Under the pieces are notes generated by a model. The model saw only the letters and a program-made list of their open reading frames with translations, made no database searches and was not told where the DNA came from. This document shows positions 1 to 9,454 of a DNA stretch of 64,000 nucleotides, one piece after another; within the stretch, counting starts at the first letter, position 1, and the number at the start of each line of letters is the position of its first letter. The stretch spans positions 336,867 through 400,866 of the forward strand of contig JAJHZJ010000578.1 in assembly GCA_023548195.1 (NCBI GenBank), read 5' to 3'. This DNA is from Bettongia penicillata ogilbyi. Taxonomy: Eukaryota; Chordata; Mammalia; Diprotodontia; Potoroidae. The position numbers and the translations under genes are program-made.

Positions 1-371
1 CGTGGATCAGTCTAGTTGCCTCTGAAGCACTGTGTATTGTAAAGGCATGCAGTTGGTATTATAAAGAAATGAAGATAACTGGACTACGCAGAGACCTGTA
101 GGAGCAGATGAAAGTTATTTAGGATCTTCTAGAGGGCCTGAAGATGAAGAAGATAGAGATAATCCAGGAAAGAAAGGAAGAGAGCAAAGGGGGAAGCTTC
201 TTAGATATGATGACTTATTAGAGATGCAAAACCTAAAAACTACTTGGTAGCAATATTCAATAGAGGAGAAACAAAAAAGGTGAGAACAAGACTTTCATAT
301 ATCCACTCACCAAGCTTTTATTGACTTGACATTAGGTATACAAAGACAAAGGGTATTCTACTAATGAGGAA
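1..371. other. Unassigned single-copy DNA
   Basis: No repeat family, open frame of note or RNA gene is recognised in this stretch before the first SINE. Confidence 0.4.
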
Positions 372-632
372 CTGGCAGTTAGGTGGCATCACAGTGCAAA
401 CAGCACTGGACCTTGAACTAAGAAGATGTGTTTTCCGAGTTCAAATCTGACCTCAGATGCTTACCTTGTGACCTTGGGCAAGTCACTTAACTCCGTTTGC
501 CTCAGTTCCCTCATCTGTCACATGAGCTGGAGAAGTTAACAGCAAACTACTCTGGTATCTTTGTTAAGAAAACCAGAAATGGGGTCGTAAAGAGTCAGAC
601 TGGACTGAAATGGCTGAACAAAAATGAGGAAT
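372..632 (+). mobile_element. MAR1-type marsupial SINE
   Basis: The copy has the usual order of landmarks: a head reading gcagttaggtggca, the gagttcaaatctgacctcag block, gtgaccttgggcaagtcactt, a cctcag..tcatctgt CORE-like centre, a gagctggagaag segment, and a tail ending in gactgaaa...ctgaacaaaaatg. It is diverged (for example ttaacagcaaactactctgg in the tail), so it is an old insertion. No clear TSD is visible. Confidence 0.85.
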
Positions 633-813
633 TAAGAAAGCCGGAAGAAACTGTTGAATATTTAAATCACTTTGGTTGTCCCCTTGTCTCCATTCACACA
701 AGTGTCTACCTAGTTTAGGTCCTTATCACTTCTTACCTAAGCAATGCAATTGCCCTCTAATCAGTCTCCTTGTCTCAAGTCTCTCCTGGCTCCATTTCTT
801 TCTCAAGTCACTG

Positions 814-829
814 CCAAAGTAAATTTCTT
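814..829. repeat. Left 16-bp target-site duplication of the retrocopy
   Basis: ccaaagtaaatttctt is identical to 981-996 on the other side of the insert. The last bases merge with the T-run, so the edge could shift by one or two bases. Confidence 0.85.
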
Positions 830-980
830 TTTTTTTTTTTAAACCAAACAAAACAAAGTTTATTAAAGATTTGCCATATTGAGTTGACTCTTAAGGAGCC
901 TAAGCATTTGTAACACTTGTATTCACAAGCGGGCCAGACAGAATCTCAGCTAGACAGTCTGAGCTGGATTGAATCTGAAC
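830..980 (-). mobile_element. Retroposed polyadenylated 3' fragment of unknown transcript
   Basis: An insertion of about 151 bp begins on the plus strand with a T-run, which is a poly(A) tail on the minus strand. It is flanked by perfect 16-bp copies of ccaaagtaaatttctt at 814-829 and 981-996. On the minus strand an AATAAA signal (plus-strand TTTATT at 859-864) lies about 18 nt before the tail, as in a cleaved mRNA 3' end. The minus-strand target reads cttt|aagaaa, close to the L1 endonuclease preference. I do not recognise the parent transcript; no long frame survives. It is best read as a 5'-truncated processed retrocopy, with a short unknown SINE as the alternative. Confidence 0.75.
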
Positions 981-996
981 CCAAAGTAAATTTCTT
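981..996. repeat. Right 16-bp target-site duplication of the retrocopy
   Basis: Identical to 814-829. The L2 sequence resumes directly after it. Confidence 0.85.
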
Positions 997-1310
997 AAAG
1001 CGTAGTTCTGACCATGTCACAACCCCACATTAAACTCCAGGGACTGCCTGTTATCTCCAGGATAAAATACAAAGTCCTCTATTTGGCACTTATAGTTCCT
1101 CATAACTTACCCTTTGCCGATCTTTACAGGTTTCTTATACTCTCCACAAGGTCTAGTCTCTATCTGTTCCAAAGTCTTTACTGTTCCTCACCATTGACCC
1201 TTCATTTCCCACCTCTGGGGCTTTGCACTGCCTGTCCCCCAAGCTTAGAATGCTCTCCCTTTTCACTTGCACATGGATTTCTTCAAGATTCTCCTCAAAT
1301 TTCACTATCT

Positions 1311-1690
1311 TTTTAGAAAATTCATTTCATTTTTAATTTCTGGCATAAAACAAGCATTTATATAACACAGCATTTATAAAAATTGTGGTTGTACTACAAA
1401 TCTATTATGTACAATTTGCTATTCCTCTTAAAATATATAAAGTTATCATGTACATTTCTTTTTCTTTCTTCCCACCCCTGCCCTTCTCTAGAGATGGCTG
1501 CCATTAGATACAAATATGTATCTAAATATAAAAGCATTCTATGCATACTTCTATTTATCAGTTCATTCTCTGGATGCAGATAGTGTCTCCCTTCACAAGT
1601 CCTTTGCAGTTTGATTTGAGTATTGTGATGGTCACTTATTTGCTCAATATTATGCTTAAATGAATACTGCTGTTATTGTATACAAATCTC
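1311..1690 (-). mobile_element. L1 3' UTR fragment
   Basis: Read on the minus strand this resembles the tail of the L1 copy ending near 26765: the stretch around tctggatgcagatag and gagatggctgccattagat pairs with the 26400-26580 segment, and tagatttgtagtacaaccacaat with its 'gatttgcagtttcatgtgcaat'. It is a 3' UTR piece without coding sequence. Confidence 0.6.
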
Positions 1691-1724
1691 ATTTTTTACA
1701 AGAGGTCTCCCCCCATCCTGCTAG

Positions 1725-1920
1725 CCATTGATGTCTATCTCTCTAAGGTTACCTTCCTTCTTCTCTGTATATATCTTTTGTATACAGGGTTATTTACATG
1801 CTATTTCCTCTTTTAGAATGTGAGCTCCTTAGGGGAAAGACTGTATTTTTGTCTTTCTTTGTATGCTCAAGGCTTGGTATAGTAACTGGCATATAATAAA
1901 TGTCCATTGACTGCCTGACT
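1725..1920 (+). mobile_element. L2 3' end
   Basis: Contains the characteristic L2 terminus: gaatgtgagctccttagggg, then tttgtctttctttgtatg, then ggcatataataaatgtccattgactgcctgac. Confidence 0.8.
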
Positions 1921-2239
1921 GCTCTGCAATGGCAATGGAATAATGGGATGAACTATAGATCTGAACTCATTTAACTGAACAGTGGGAAATTCTGACTTAC
2001 TGAGGCAGCCTCAGGTGTGTGCACTGTTTGTATCTGGAAATTCCTTCACATTATAGGATAATTTATTTGTGTGCCTGCATTATATGTGCTCTAGACCCAT
2101 TTCAGTGGCCAAAGAAGAAAACAAGCTACTTGGATCCAGAAGTATAGCTTTAGTGAGATAAGACCCCATCTCCCTTTTTCTTCCTCTCTGGTGGTGATAG
2201 TGAAAAGGGAATGAACTCAAGATCATTCAGTCTATGATT
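1921..2239. other. Unassigned DNA
   Basis: No repeat family or gene recognised. Confidence 0.35.
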
Positions 2240-2480
2240 GTTGCTTTTTGTCCTTTGTTATTAAAGAGGACCAAGACATCAGGAAGACGATGCTATGACT
2301 TGAGAATGAATTGGATTTGAGCGAGAGAGGGCTGTGCAAAGTCACCAGCCTCACTATCTCCTCCAGAGTTATCTGGGTCCAATGGCATGATGTAGTTCAG
2401 GACAACCAGAAATACCCTCCATTCAGTCACTCTATGAGAGTTAAGATGAGGAAGCCTTGGTATAGGGAGTCTCATTTTAT
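2240..2480 (-). mobile_element. RTE-associated SINE (MAR4/RTESINE-like)
   Basis: On the minus strand it carries the landmarks seen in the copies at 7700-8050 and 42583-42800: a gaggctggtgac..tgcacagccctc block (here the complement of gggctgtgcaaagtcaccagcctc), a preceding ccagataactctgg motif, and a tail with tcctctttaataacaaaggacaaa. Family name assigned by eye. Confidence 0.6.
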
Positions 2481-2924
2481 CACAACCAGAAAAGACTATT
2501 TAAGTTATGATTAAAGAATGAAACACTTCAATTGGACAGAGGCAGAGTTAGTGATGCCCAAAATTCAACTGTCAGAGCTTAAGTAATTCACCTCTGAAGC
2601 CCCAGGTCTGCGATCTGACATTTATACTTTTTTAAATCCCTGAATAAGTTATTCTTGTCAACATTTCTGAGGTGGGAATTGAATGAATAGAGGTGGGCAG
2701 GCTTTAGAGGAATCCAGGCAGAATGAAAAGGTGAACAGATTATGAAATCAGCTAGCACACCCAAAACACTTGACCCATATCATGATCCAATTGAAAACAA
2801 AGTAGAAAAATAGATTTTTTTTTGAGTGCTGAACTTGGAAAACCAAACATCTGAAGTGACAACAAAACTATCACACTGATATCAATATTATAGAATGAAA
2901 ACAATCCTGTATTAAGATTGGGGA

Positions 2925-3207
2925 AACTGGGTCTTGGATTTTCCCACTAGCAATGCTACCTTGGAAAAGTCATCTCCCGTATCTAGGCTTCGTTTTCCTT
3001 ACCTATAAAATGAAAAGTTGGAGTAGAAAAAAGTACTGGATTTGAAAGTAGAAGAATCTGAGTTCAAATTCTCATATTAGCATTTACTATTTGTGGGACT
3101 CTTTGGATAATTCATGTAACCTCCCCATGGTTTCCTCAGCTATAAAATAAGAGTTGGACCTGTTCAAAGGTCTCTTCCTGAAGTTCTAAAATCCTATAAT
3201 TTTATAG
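2925..3207 (+). mobile_element. Two adjacent MIR-type SINE fragments
   Basis: Two successive blocks each show the MIR-like run: '..aaaagtcatctcccgtatctaggcttcgttttccttacctataaaatg' and then 'aagtactggatttgaaagtagaagaatctgagttcaaattc ... gtttcctcagctataaaataagagttggacc ... ggtctcttcctgaagttctaaaatcctata'. Both are diverged. Confidence 0.6.
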
Positions 3208-3241
3208 ACGTGATTGTTTGAATCACTGTTACAAATATGAC

Positions 3242-3422
3242 TAGGTCCTGATTAGTGCAAATAGTAAATCCTCAAAGTAACCACTTATTTGAATTCTCAC
3301 TATTGGAAGTTGTAATTATGTAAAATATAGTAATTGTTTCCAGTACAATAGATCTCTGCAGTGATAATTCAAAAAAATGTGACTACTTCAGGGGGTTCTT
3401 TATTCGGACTAATCAGGACCTA
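3242..3422. mobile_element. Mariner-type MITE (MARNA-like)
   Basis: A perfect 15-bp inverted repeat, taggtcctgattagt at 3242-3256 and its complement at 3408-3422, bounds a 181-bp AT-rich element. The similarity between the two arms continues inwards for about 45 bp with mismatches. The outer TA on each side is consistent with a TA target duplication. Size and ends resemble the non-autonomous mariner MITE MARNA of mammals. There is no transposase. Confidence 0.75.
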
Positions 3423-3708
3423 ACTATAGTGGGAAAATTAAGTATAATTGTGTTAAAATGACATAAAATAATATTTATATTGTTTTGAACACCTGTTTAA
3501 CAATGGCTCATCTATTTTTATTTCTGCTATCAAGAAGTATAAATGGAATGGTAGAGGTGTTGTTTTTTTGCCCACCTATTTGTAAAGCTCTCAGACTTTT
3601 AATGAGCACATAGGACAGCCATTAGCTCAGCACTCTAACTAAAAAAATAACACATAGAATCACAGAGCCATGGAATATATGTCAGAGCCCAGAGACAGCA
3701 TCTAGGTT

Positions 3709-3905
3709 CAGGGTTCTGAGCCTTTTTTATATCATGGATACCTTTGGCAGTCCAGTGAAGCCTCTGGCTCCCTTCTCAGAAGAATGTTTTTAATGAATTA
3801 TAAAGAAAATCAGTTAAACTGTGTGTGTATACATATATGAATGGATGGATGGATAGATGGATGGATACCAAGTTTATGGACCTGACCTCAGGTTAAGAAA
3901 TCCTG
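3709..3905. mobile_element. hAT-type non-autonomous DNA transposon
   Basis: The ends are imperfect inverted repeats: cagggttctgagcct at 3709 against the complement of caggttaagaaatcctg at 3889-3905. The interior 'atggatacctttggcagtccagtgaagcctctggctcccttctcagaa' is a known type of old mammalian DNA-transposon sequence. A short (ATGG)n microsatellite at about 3836-3868 has grown inside it. The flanking tcta...tcta hints at a decayed 8-bp duplication. Confidence 0.6.
3836..3868. repeat. (ATGG)n microsatellite
   Basis: Imperfect atgg/atag tetranucleotide array inside the hAT copy. Confidence 0.85.
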
Positions 3906-3924
3906 TTCTAATCCAACTTTGGTT

Positions 3925-4190
3925 TTATAGAGATTAAGCATTTTTTAAGCTCCTACTATGCCAGACAATATTCTCAGCTCTTTACAGATATTATCTCAAA
4001 TGATTCTCACAACGACTCTGTGAGAGAGGTAATATTATGATCCTTATTTTACAGATAAGGAAACTAAAACAGATGGAAATTAAGTGACTTATACAGTCAT
4101 GCAACTTGTAAATGAGGGTAGATTTGAATTCAGGTTTTTCTGCCTCCAGACCCAACATCCTGTCCCCTGTAACACCTAGCTGCAGATGGG
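3925..4190 (-). mobile_element. MIR-type SINE
   Basis: Minus-strand orientation of the familiar series: ctcctactatgccagacaat, tttacagatattatctcaaatgattctcac, ttattttacagataaggaaact, and ttgaattcaggtttttctgcctccag. Confidence 0.8.
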
Positions 4191-4235
4191 AAATTGAGCC
4201 CCAGAAAGATAAAGACATAGCCTAAGATCACATCA

Positions 4236-4492
4236 GGGAGCTAGGTGGTGCAGTGGATAGAATTCTGGGTCTGGATTCAGGTAGACTCATCTTCCTGAGT
4301 TCAAATCTGGCCTCAGACACTTACTAGCTGTATGACCTTGGGCAAGTCGCTTAACCCTGTTTGCCTCAGTTTCCTCATCTGTAAGATGAGCTGGAGAAGG
4401 AAATGGCAAACCACTCCAGTATCTCTGCCAAGAAAACCCCCAATGGGGACACAAAGGCTCAGGCACCACTGAAATGCATGAACAACAAAAAA
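4236..4492 (+). mobile_element. MAR1-type SINE, full length
   Basis: Begins gggagctaggtggtgcagtggatag, continues through gagttcaaatctggcctcag, ctgtatgaccttgggcaagtc, cctcagtttcctcatctg, gagctggagaaggaaatggc and ends gaaatgcatgaacaacaaaaaa. All segments are present. Confidence 0.9.
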
Positions 4493-4878
4493 GGCCCCAT
4501 TGCTAGCCATCCTCCCTCTTCAACTCACCTTCATGGCATTAAACTACTTCCAGGGGAGCAAAAAAAGTTTCAGAAGAAAAGTTTTGCATCCTCTCTCAAA
4601 CTCCATGGAACTGTGCATCCACTGAGTTCTATAAGGAGGCAAAGAGAGAAGGGATGAGCAGAGAAACAGGAAGGAGGACTAAGAAGTCACCATTTGCATG
4701 ATTATTTTCCATTCCAACCTGGCATCCTTCTTCCCAGCTGCTGCCACTTTATCAACAATCACTTTGCTGATATATAGATGTAGATAAAACTATCCCATGC
4801 TAAGATAGGGTAACATAACATAAATTCCTCTAGAACTGAAATTATTTTATTTTTATTCTGTTTCTCCAGATTGTATCA

Positions 4879-5065
4879 GAGGCACCTAGGTGGTACAGTG
4901 CATAGAGAGCTAGGTCTGGGTTCAGGAAAACCTGTGTTCAAATCCAGCCTCAAACACTTACTAGTGGTGTGACAATGAGCAAGCCACTTAACCACTGTCT
5001 GCCTCAGTTTCCTCAACTGTAAAATGGTGCTAATTATAGTATCTACCTGCCAAGTTTGTTGGGAG
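4879..5065 (+). mobile_element. MIR/CORE-type SINE, 5' portion (split by LTR)
   Basis: Starts gaggcacctaggtggtacagtg and runs through cctcagtttcctcaactgtaaaatgg to tttgttgggag, where the LTR interrupts it. It resumes at 5535 with the expected continuation ggagggtcaaatgagaaaatac. Confidence 0.85.
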
Positions 5066-5233
5066 TGAGTGTGATGGCTAGTGAAAACTTCTCAAGAACT
5101 TAAATCTGAAGTAGATCAGACTCTAGGTTTGAGTTTCAATTTCTCAGAAATCATATGATATGGGGAAACTTGAAGTGAAACCACCTGTCACCCCTCTCCC
5201 CAGATTTGCTTAATCCATTTCCTAATCATATTG

Positions 5234-5266
5234 TCTGAAAATAAGTTACTTGCTCAGGCCCTTGAC
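5234..5266 (+). promoter_or_regulatory. LTR U3 direct repeat, copy 1
   Basis: Starts tctgaaaataagtta; pairs with 5302-5334 (three mismatches, 68 bp apart). The position upstream of the TATA box suits a retroviral enhancer repeat; function is inferred. Confidence 0.6.
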
Positions 5267-5301
5267 TTCCATTTCCTTATTTCTTATATCTGGGGCAAAT
5301 T

Positions 5302-5334
5302 TCTGAAAATAAGTTGCTTGCTCAAGCTCTTGAC
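5302..5334 (+). promoter_or_regulatory. LTR U3 direct repeat, copy 2
   Basis: Starts tctgaaaataagttg; see 5234-5266. The TATATAA box follows 38 bp downstream of its end. Confidence 0.6.
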
Positions 5335-5534
5335 CAAAATGGCAAGGGGGGGTGGGTTTGTGCTTTTTAGCTATATAACCATGTTTCTGCTTCTGTACTA
5401 TGCCTCCCCCTCCTCTGGTCTGCCTAGGGGAGGGTGATGCCCACTTCTTGCAAAAACCAAATAAAGGACTTTCTGTTTATACTTTGAGATGCCTCAGAGT
5501 AGTCAATTTAAGTAGGGGTCTCCCATTCCACACA

Positions 5535-5612
5535 GGAGGGTCAAATGAGAAAATACTTATAAAGTGCTAAGCACAATGCCTGACACATAATAGGTGCTTC
5601 ATAAAAATTTGT
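5535..5612 (+). mobile_element. MIR/CORE-type SINE, 3' portion after LTR
   Basis: Continues the copy begun at 4879: ggtcaaatgagaaaatac, aaagtgctaagcacaatgcc, tgacacataataggtgcttc. Confidence 0.85.
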
Positions 5613-5695
5613 CCCCTCCCTTTTCCACCCCATCACCACCACCACACACCTCCACACCATGCATATGGCAAGCACCTAAGAAATGCTTGTTGAAA

Positions 5696-5878
5696 AGCAG
5701 TGTTGCACAATGGAAAGAGCTCTGCACTAGGAGGAACCAAGCTTGAATCCTGACTTTATTACTTACACCTGACCTTGGACAAGTTTCTTAACTTCATTTA
5801 CTCATCAGTAAAAGGAGAAAGCTATACTAAATGGCCTCTCAGGCCCCTTCCACCTCTAAATCTATGATCCTATTAATT
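5696..5878 (+). mobile_element. MIR-type SINE
   Basis: Shows gtgttgcacaatggaaagagc at the head, ttgaatcctgactttatt, accttggacaagtttctt and ends with ggccccttccacctctaaatctatgatcct. Confidence 0.75.
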
Positions 5879-6009
5879 GAATATAAATTGGAGCATGGTC
5901 CTGTGAAATACTGTCTAGCTTTCCTGGCTCATACAGATCTTGATTTAAGTGAATGAACACAGTTATCAGAGTCCATCAATAACCTGTCATATGCCATAGG
6001 AAGGAAGGT

Positions 6010-6258
6010 AGAAAGCAAATGTTTATGAAGTGCCTACTATGTGCTAGGCATTGTGCTTAAGGCTTTATTATTATTTTCTTATTTGATCCTCCTAACAACC
6101 CTGGAAGATAGGTGTTGTTATTATCTCCATTTTACAGTTAAGGAAACTGAGGCAGATAAGAGGGACTCAGGATCACACAACTAATAAGTGTCGGAGGCTG
6201 TGTTTGAACTCAGATCTTCCTGACTCTACGCTCAGACCACTATCAACTGTGCCCCTTA
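6010..6258 (-). mobile_element. MIR-type SINE
   Basis: Plus-strand reading gives tgcctactatgtgctaggc, atttgatcctcctaacaacc, attttacagttaaggaaact, gtttgaactcagatcttcctgactc, which is the minus-strand form of the family. Confidence 0.85.
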
Positions 6259-6779
6259 GGTTAGGTTTTGAAGTGAACAGGAGTCCTCAAAAGGCAGGCA
6301 TGAGAACAACTGTCACCAGATATATTATCCACTCTCTGTTCTCCCCTTCCTAAGTCCTCAGGATCCTTACCAAGTCTAAAAATAGGGCAAGGGGGAGGGA
6401 TGGAAAAGGGTCAACTAAGGCCTCAGCCCATCTAGCCACTTCAGTGATCTCTAAGTTCCTTCCAGGACTAAACCCTACGATACTGTGTTGTGCAAGAAAG
6501 AATGAGGAAGAAGGTGAAGAGGAAAAGGGAAAAGGAAGGAGGAGTGGGTGGAGATGGAGAAAAACTGAAGATGGTAAGAAAGTGTGGGGGGAAGCGCTAT
6601 TTTTAGCTTTCTTCTTTCTGGCACTGTGCCCAGCAGTTGACCTGACCCTTTATACTTCAGGTAGGAAATAAAAGCATCAGAAAAGCAGACCTCCTGGGGC
6701 AGAGAAGGTGACAACGTTGTTCCCTGATAGGCTATTTCCCCAGGGCCTGCCTTTTCTTCCCTCCCTTAAAATACCTTCA
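6259..6779. other. Unassigned DNA with a short purine-rich tract
   Basis: No gene or repeat family recognised. About 6495-6560 is strongly purine-rich (gaagaaggtgaagaggaaaa type). Confidence 0.35.
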
Positions 6780-7240
6780 TGCCTTGAGGCTTAGTTTTGC
6801 TAATGGAGATTTTAATGAGAGCTATTCTGAAAAATGATCCAGGATGCTCTCCTCCCACCCCCTAGTAATTATTAAACTCAGCAATTTTTCCCCTTATACC
6901 TTGCTGCTGATATTCTAATTACTATTGCTCCAAACAGGACAGTTAGCATTAAAGTCAAACTACTGTAGGATTCTGGGTTCACTCACATCTGCTTTACTTA
7001 TGGCCTTAATTTGATGGCACCAAGCTTTATGGACAGTGAGCAGCAGGTGATTACTATGCTCCAGAATGCCAAGTTTGTACCCCTTTTAATCACAGAGTGA
7101 AAACAAAGACAACTCTTGCCTTCATCCAAGGTAAAACTGTCCTGCAGGAAAAAAAACCCTCATCATGATGTGCCCAACAGATGGAATTTTAATGAGTTCA
7201 TAGCAAGAAAGTGGCAACGACTAAATGCATCTTTTATAAA
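6780..7240. other. Repeat-free AT-rich block, candidate conserved non-coding element
   Basis: About 460 bp without any visible transposon sequence. It contains two TAATTA sites (6866-6871 and 6916-6921), several taat/ttaatg cores and a cttttataaaag palindrome. Homeodomain-type AT motifs in a repeat-free island are common in developmental enhancers, but no conservation evidence is available here. Confidence 0.3.
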
Positions 7241-7399
7241 AGGGGGAAGGGGAGGTATTTTCTTCCTTCTGCAGTGAGATGGGAGGAGTCTTCCCTTAAC
7301 ATCTGGGAACGAATTAAAGGACAAGGGAGATTCCTTCACACTAAAGGCCTCTAGTAATGGAGGAAGAGGTCAAATTTCAAGAGTTTGAGATTTCTGGGG
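7241..7399. other. Unassigned DNA
   Basis: Nothing recognised. Confidence 0.3.
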
Positions 7400-7505
7400 A
7401 TCTAGAATGGTAATTCAATTCCATGAAAAATATGTATTAGTTTATTACATGGCATTAGGAATAAGCAGAAAGAAAAGTGATTCTTATCTTCAGGGAGTTT
7501 CTACT
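7400..7505 (-). mobile_element. Probable L2 3'-end fragment
   Basis: Weak match to the complement of the L2 tail: tggcattaggaataagcagaaag, ttatcttcagggagtttctact. Confidence 0.4.
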
Positions 7506-7699
7506 TGGAAGTTTTCACATGCTTGGGGTAGACCTTGACTAACTCACCAGCAGGTTTGAGGCCTATCAATTACCCTCAACCTGGTTGAGCCTCATCCAGC
7601 TCTTATCTGTGACTCCAAGAAGCCGTAGTAGCCATAGCAGCCACATCTACCATTAGCCTGACTGCTACCATTAGCAGTTACGGGAAAGGAGATAGAGTA

Positions 7700-8050
7700 A
7701 CGCTGTCAAATTGAAGTTTGGCCAGCTTAGGTTTTTAAGGGAATGGGAGTCCTCAGAAGGGGTGCCTGAGAACAGTTGGATCCAATGGCCATGAAGGTGG
7801 CTGAAGCAGCTGCTGTGGAGTGCTTAGAGCATAGTCAGGCATTGAAGACACCAAGGTCATCCGTTGTATCCTGGCTTATCACCAGTTGTCTTGACTTTTT
7901 TCATGCCACTGGACCTGGATAACTCAGGAAGAGAGAGTGAGGCTGATGACTTTTCTCAGCTCTTCCTCACAAATCCAATTCACCCAAAGGTCAAGACATC
8001 ACCTGGGATGTCCATTGGTCCTCTTTGAAAAGAAAGGCCAGACCACAACA
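7700..8050 (+). mobile_element. RTE-associated SINE (MAR4/RTESINE-like), long form
   Basis: Contains ggtggctgaagcagctgctg, gagtgcttagagcatagtcaggc, caccaaggtcatccgttg, gccactggacctggataactc, gagagagtgaggctgatgac and ends tgtccattggtcctctttg plus an imperfect a/c-rich tail. It is the fullest of the three or four copies here. Confidence 0.65.
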
Positions 8051-8084
8051 ATTTTCTACTTAAGAGATACAATGTAACACCAGA

Positions 8085-9170
8085 TGAGAAAATATAAGAT
8101 AATTTGAGGAAGAAGAAACCAATAGCTGAGGGAATCATGGGAGGTTTTGAATAGGAGTTGGGAATCAGGGCTAGCCTTGAAGGAAATTGGATGGGGATAA
8201 GGTTGGAAGTATATTCCTGGTATGGCTGGGTAAGGGTAGGGAGAATAACCTATATGAAGGCTGGAGATGAAATGTGGATGATTAGCAGGCCAGCTGGCTG
8301 AAACATATATCACCTGAATATGATATAATTCTGGAAAGGTAGATTGAATTCAGATTAGAGAAAACTTTAAATGCCAGGCAAGGGAACTTGGGCTTTATCC
8401 TTGAGGGGTGATCCACCTTGAGAGGTGGAGATTTTTTCAGAAGGGGGTGGGGGGATGGGTCATATCTGTGTTCTAGGAGTATCAATTTGGCATCTTTGTG
8501 AAAGACAGACTAGAGAAGTAAAACAGGAAGCATTGAGACTGGTTTAGAAGTTTTTGCAATGCATTCATGTATCATAATCAAAATGAATAATCATAAATAA
8601 TCTGAGTATGAGATTATGTGTGCCTAAAGCTGTGTAAGTGGAGAGAAGGTAAGAGAAGTGAGAAATACTGTGAAGGTATAGTCATATTAAATGCTTCCCT
8701 TGAGTTATGATTTTTTTGCTTTTGCTTTTGTCTACAATATTTGACAGCTTATTGGCTATGGGGGGAGGAACATGAAGAAAAATCAAGATTTAAGTATGAT
8801 TGTGAACCAGGGTGAGTAGAGGAATAGTTGTCCCATCAATAGGAAAGTTTGGAGAAAGTCAGGTTAGATGGGAGATGATGCGTTCCATCTGGGACATGTT
8901 GAATTTGAGATTGAGATGGGGTATATCTGACACTGAAGTTTGGGATTAACATTAAGGATAGGTATATAGATGTGTGAGTCACCAGCACAGAGATGAAAAT
9001 CAAATCCATAGGGGTCAATAAAAACCAAAAGAAAGAGCATGAAGAGAAAAGAAAATAAAGGGCTTTTGAGAGAATGCCTACATTTAAGTGACAGAAGGTG
9101 GATGATGATGCAGCAAAGTGGACTAGGGAGTAATACTAATATATTAACAATAATTATCATCATTTTCTTT
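8085..9170 (-). mobile_element. L2 internal fragment, part 1
   Basis: Purine-rich on the plus strand, as L2 is when reversed: 'ccaggcaagggaacttgggctttatcc', 'aggagtatcaatttggcatctttgtgaa', 'gtctgacactgaagtttgggattaac', 'gtgtgagtcaccagcacagagatgaaaatc'. Minus-strand frames at 8056-8313 and 8864-9163 are open by chance or as remnants of ORF2 and contain no intact domain. Confidence 0.65.
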
Positions 9171-9222
9171 TTCCAATTAAAGAAGAGAAATGTATTTAAT
9201 TGAACAAATTAATTTAACCTAA

Positions 9223-9450
9223 ATTAGCATTTATATAACACTTTACAATTCATAGAAAACTTTACAAATATTATCTCATTTGATTCTCGCAACAATCCTG
9301 GGAGGTAGGTGCTATTATTATCCCCCTTTGGCAGATGAGGAAACTGAGGTTAACAGGTAAAGTGACTTGCCTAGGGTTACTAGTTAGTAAGTGTCTGACT
9401 CTGGATTTGAATTCAGGTTTTCCCTGACTCCAGGTACAGGGCTGCCTTTG
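9223..9450 (-). mobile_element. MIR-type SINE
   Basis: agcatttatataacactttac, ttatctcatttgattctcgcaac, gggaggtaggtgctattatt, gcagatgaggaaactgagg, aattcaggttttccctgactcc. Confidence 0.85.
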
Positions 9451-9454
9451 GTCA

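Larger units (their letters stand above)
717..1310 (+). mobile_element. L2 fragment (3' part of ORF2), interrupted
   Basis: This matches the typical 3' portion of L2: 'tctcctggctcca', 'gaccatgtcacaaccccacattaaactcca', 'ggataaaatacaaagtcctc', 'ctttgcactgcctgtcccccaagcttagaatgctctccct'. Reading frames are broken. A 151-bp retroposed sequence with a 16-bp target duplication sits inside it at 830-980. Confidence 0.75.
5066..5534 (+). mobile_element. Solo LTR of a class I-like endogenous retrovirus
   Basis: The segment is 469 bp, starts TG and ends CA, and is bracketed by ggag at 5062-5065 and 5535-5538, a 4-bp duplication typical of class I (gamma-like) elements. Removing it restores a continuous SINE. 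Inside are two 33-bp direct repeats (5234-5266 and 5302-5334, three mismatches) in U3-like position, a TATATAA box at 5372-5378 and an AATAAA signal at 5460-5465 about 70 bp before the end. No internal viral sequence adjoins it, so it is a recombined solo LTR. Confidence 0.8.

Noticed and set aside
372..632. tRNA-like A- and B-box sequences in SINE heads
   Set aside because: These are SINE promoters. No cloverleaf with an intact anticodon arm and acceptor stem could be drawn for any copy.
7077..7135. Possible 35-nt exon between ttttaatcacag and ccaag|gtaaaa
   Set aside because: Acceptor pyrimidine tract is weak and the donor only moderate; not better than chance in 64 kb.
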